Below, piece after piece: positions 63,560 through 64,000 of a DNA stretch of 64,000 nucleotides (positions are counted from its first letter, which is position 1; the number at the start of each line of letters is the position of its first letter). The position numbers and the translations under genes are program-made. The stretch lies in the NCBI RefSeq assembly GCF_016808335.1, contig NC_053148.1, forward strand, positions 48,066,930 to 48,130,929, given 5' to 3'. The notes under the pieces are model-generated. The model saw only the letters and a list, made by a program, of their open reading frames with translations, had not been told where the DNA came from and did no database searches. The stretch is from Panicum virgatum. Its lineage: Eukaryota > Streptophyta > Magnoliopsida > Poales > Poaceae.

Positions 63560-64000
63560 GCTGGGCTGAGAGACAGCTCTTCTCCTTCCTCTCGACTCAT
63601 TCCCCATCTACAGTAAAAAAGAGGGCGAACCGAGAGTGACTGCTCTTCCGACGACGATTTCGCTGGTTCCCCCTTGCCTCCGGTGGCCTCGACGGCACCG
63701 GAGGTTGGGGGGAACCTCGATTTTTGTCGTGCGGTGTACATACCCGTATCTACTAGGTGTGTATTTGGTAGAGTAGGGTTGGATCCTTCCATTCCGGAGA
63801 TGCGGAGTGGGTTCTTGTACTAGTGCTGTTGCGGCTTCAGCGGTCGACGACGAGAAGGCGACGGTGTCTTCCAATCGAGTTTTGATGGGAGCTTCTTCGT
63901 CGTTTTCGGCTTTCCTGTCTCCGTCATCGGCAATAGCTTCAGGTTAGGTTTAGGTTTTGAATCTTTCCCGAGCTTCTCCGGCATGGGTACTGTTGTTGGG
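63560..64000 (+). other. Possible 5' end of another LINE or of a gene, cut by the window
   Basis: The segment has the style of plant L1-type 5' leaders: GGTTGGGGGGAACCTCGATT, CGGTGTACATACCCG, TAGGGTTGGATCC and thymidine-rich TTCGTCGTTTTCGGCTTTCC. There is no long reading frame before the window ends. A host-gene 5' UTR is the alternative. Confidence 0.35.

Noticed and set aside
1..64000. tRNA or rRNA genes, CRISPR arrays, bacterial operons, organelle insertions
   Set aside because: None seen. TGGTATCAGA-type sequences are retrotransposon primer-binding sites, not tRNA genes, and the tandem repeats found are not CRISPR-like.

Overview
The window is nuclear DNA from a grass, probably panicoid. 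Three things point there: a very GC-rich intronless ATL-type RING gene, dense grass MITE families, and large chromoviral LTR retrotransposons. Only three genes look like possible host or element genes outside retrotransposon coding: an ATL-family RING-H2 ubiquitin ligase (8046-9224, +), ATG12 of the autophagy conjugation system (47487-48829, +, five exons), and a two-exon Myb/SANT-like gene (62299-62866, -) that may belong to a DNA transposon. Almost everything else is transposon DNA in several nesting layers.

Left part (1-20433). Small MITEs are followed by a 5'-truncated L1-type LINE (1939-6290, -), the ATL gene, more MITEs (several with exact target-site duplications, TSDs) and a complete but frameshifted Reina-like Ty3/gypsy element (14733-20428, -, TSD CCGCT).

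Central part (20745-42860). An hAT transposon of about 5 kb (TSD GCAGTAAA, transposase broken by one frameshift) was split by a 13.8-kb Tekay-like chromovirus (21009-34782, -, TSD CTTAA). The chromovirus has 3.4-kb LTRs that are almost identical, an uninterrupted 1536-residue gag-pol frame, and two paralogous extra ORFs between the primer-binding site and gag. The paralogous pair is the least expected coding content here. One copy carries two TQT motifs of the dynein light chain (LC8) binding type. The LTR itself seems to hold a short spliced acidic reading frame that is also kept in a diverged solo LTR of the same family (39667-42618, TSD CTATC).

Right part (42861-64000). A non-autonomous hAT-type element (44148-46790) carries other MITEs. 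ATG12 follows, with a 228-bp tandem duplication of its first two exons, and a decayed second ATG12 copy lies 9-10 kb downstream. Between them are an 880-bp hAT element (TSD GGCGAGGA), remnants of a FAR1-type transposase and of a multi-copy plant gene, and a 2-kb Mutator-type element with GC-rich cargo. The end of the window holds a plant-mobile-domain pseudogene interrupted by long poly-C runs, a broken MuDR-type transposase (+), the convergent Myb/SANT-like gene (-), and what may be the start of another LINE.

All calls come from reading the sequence. Family names rest on recognised motifs, not on database searches.
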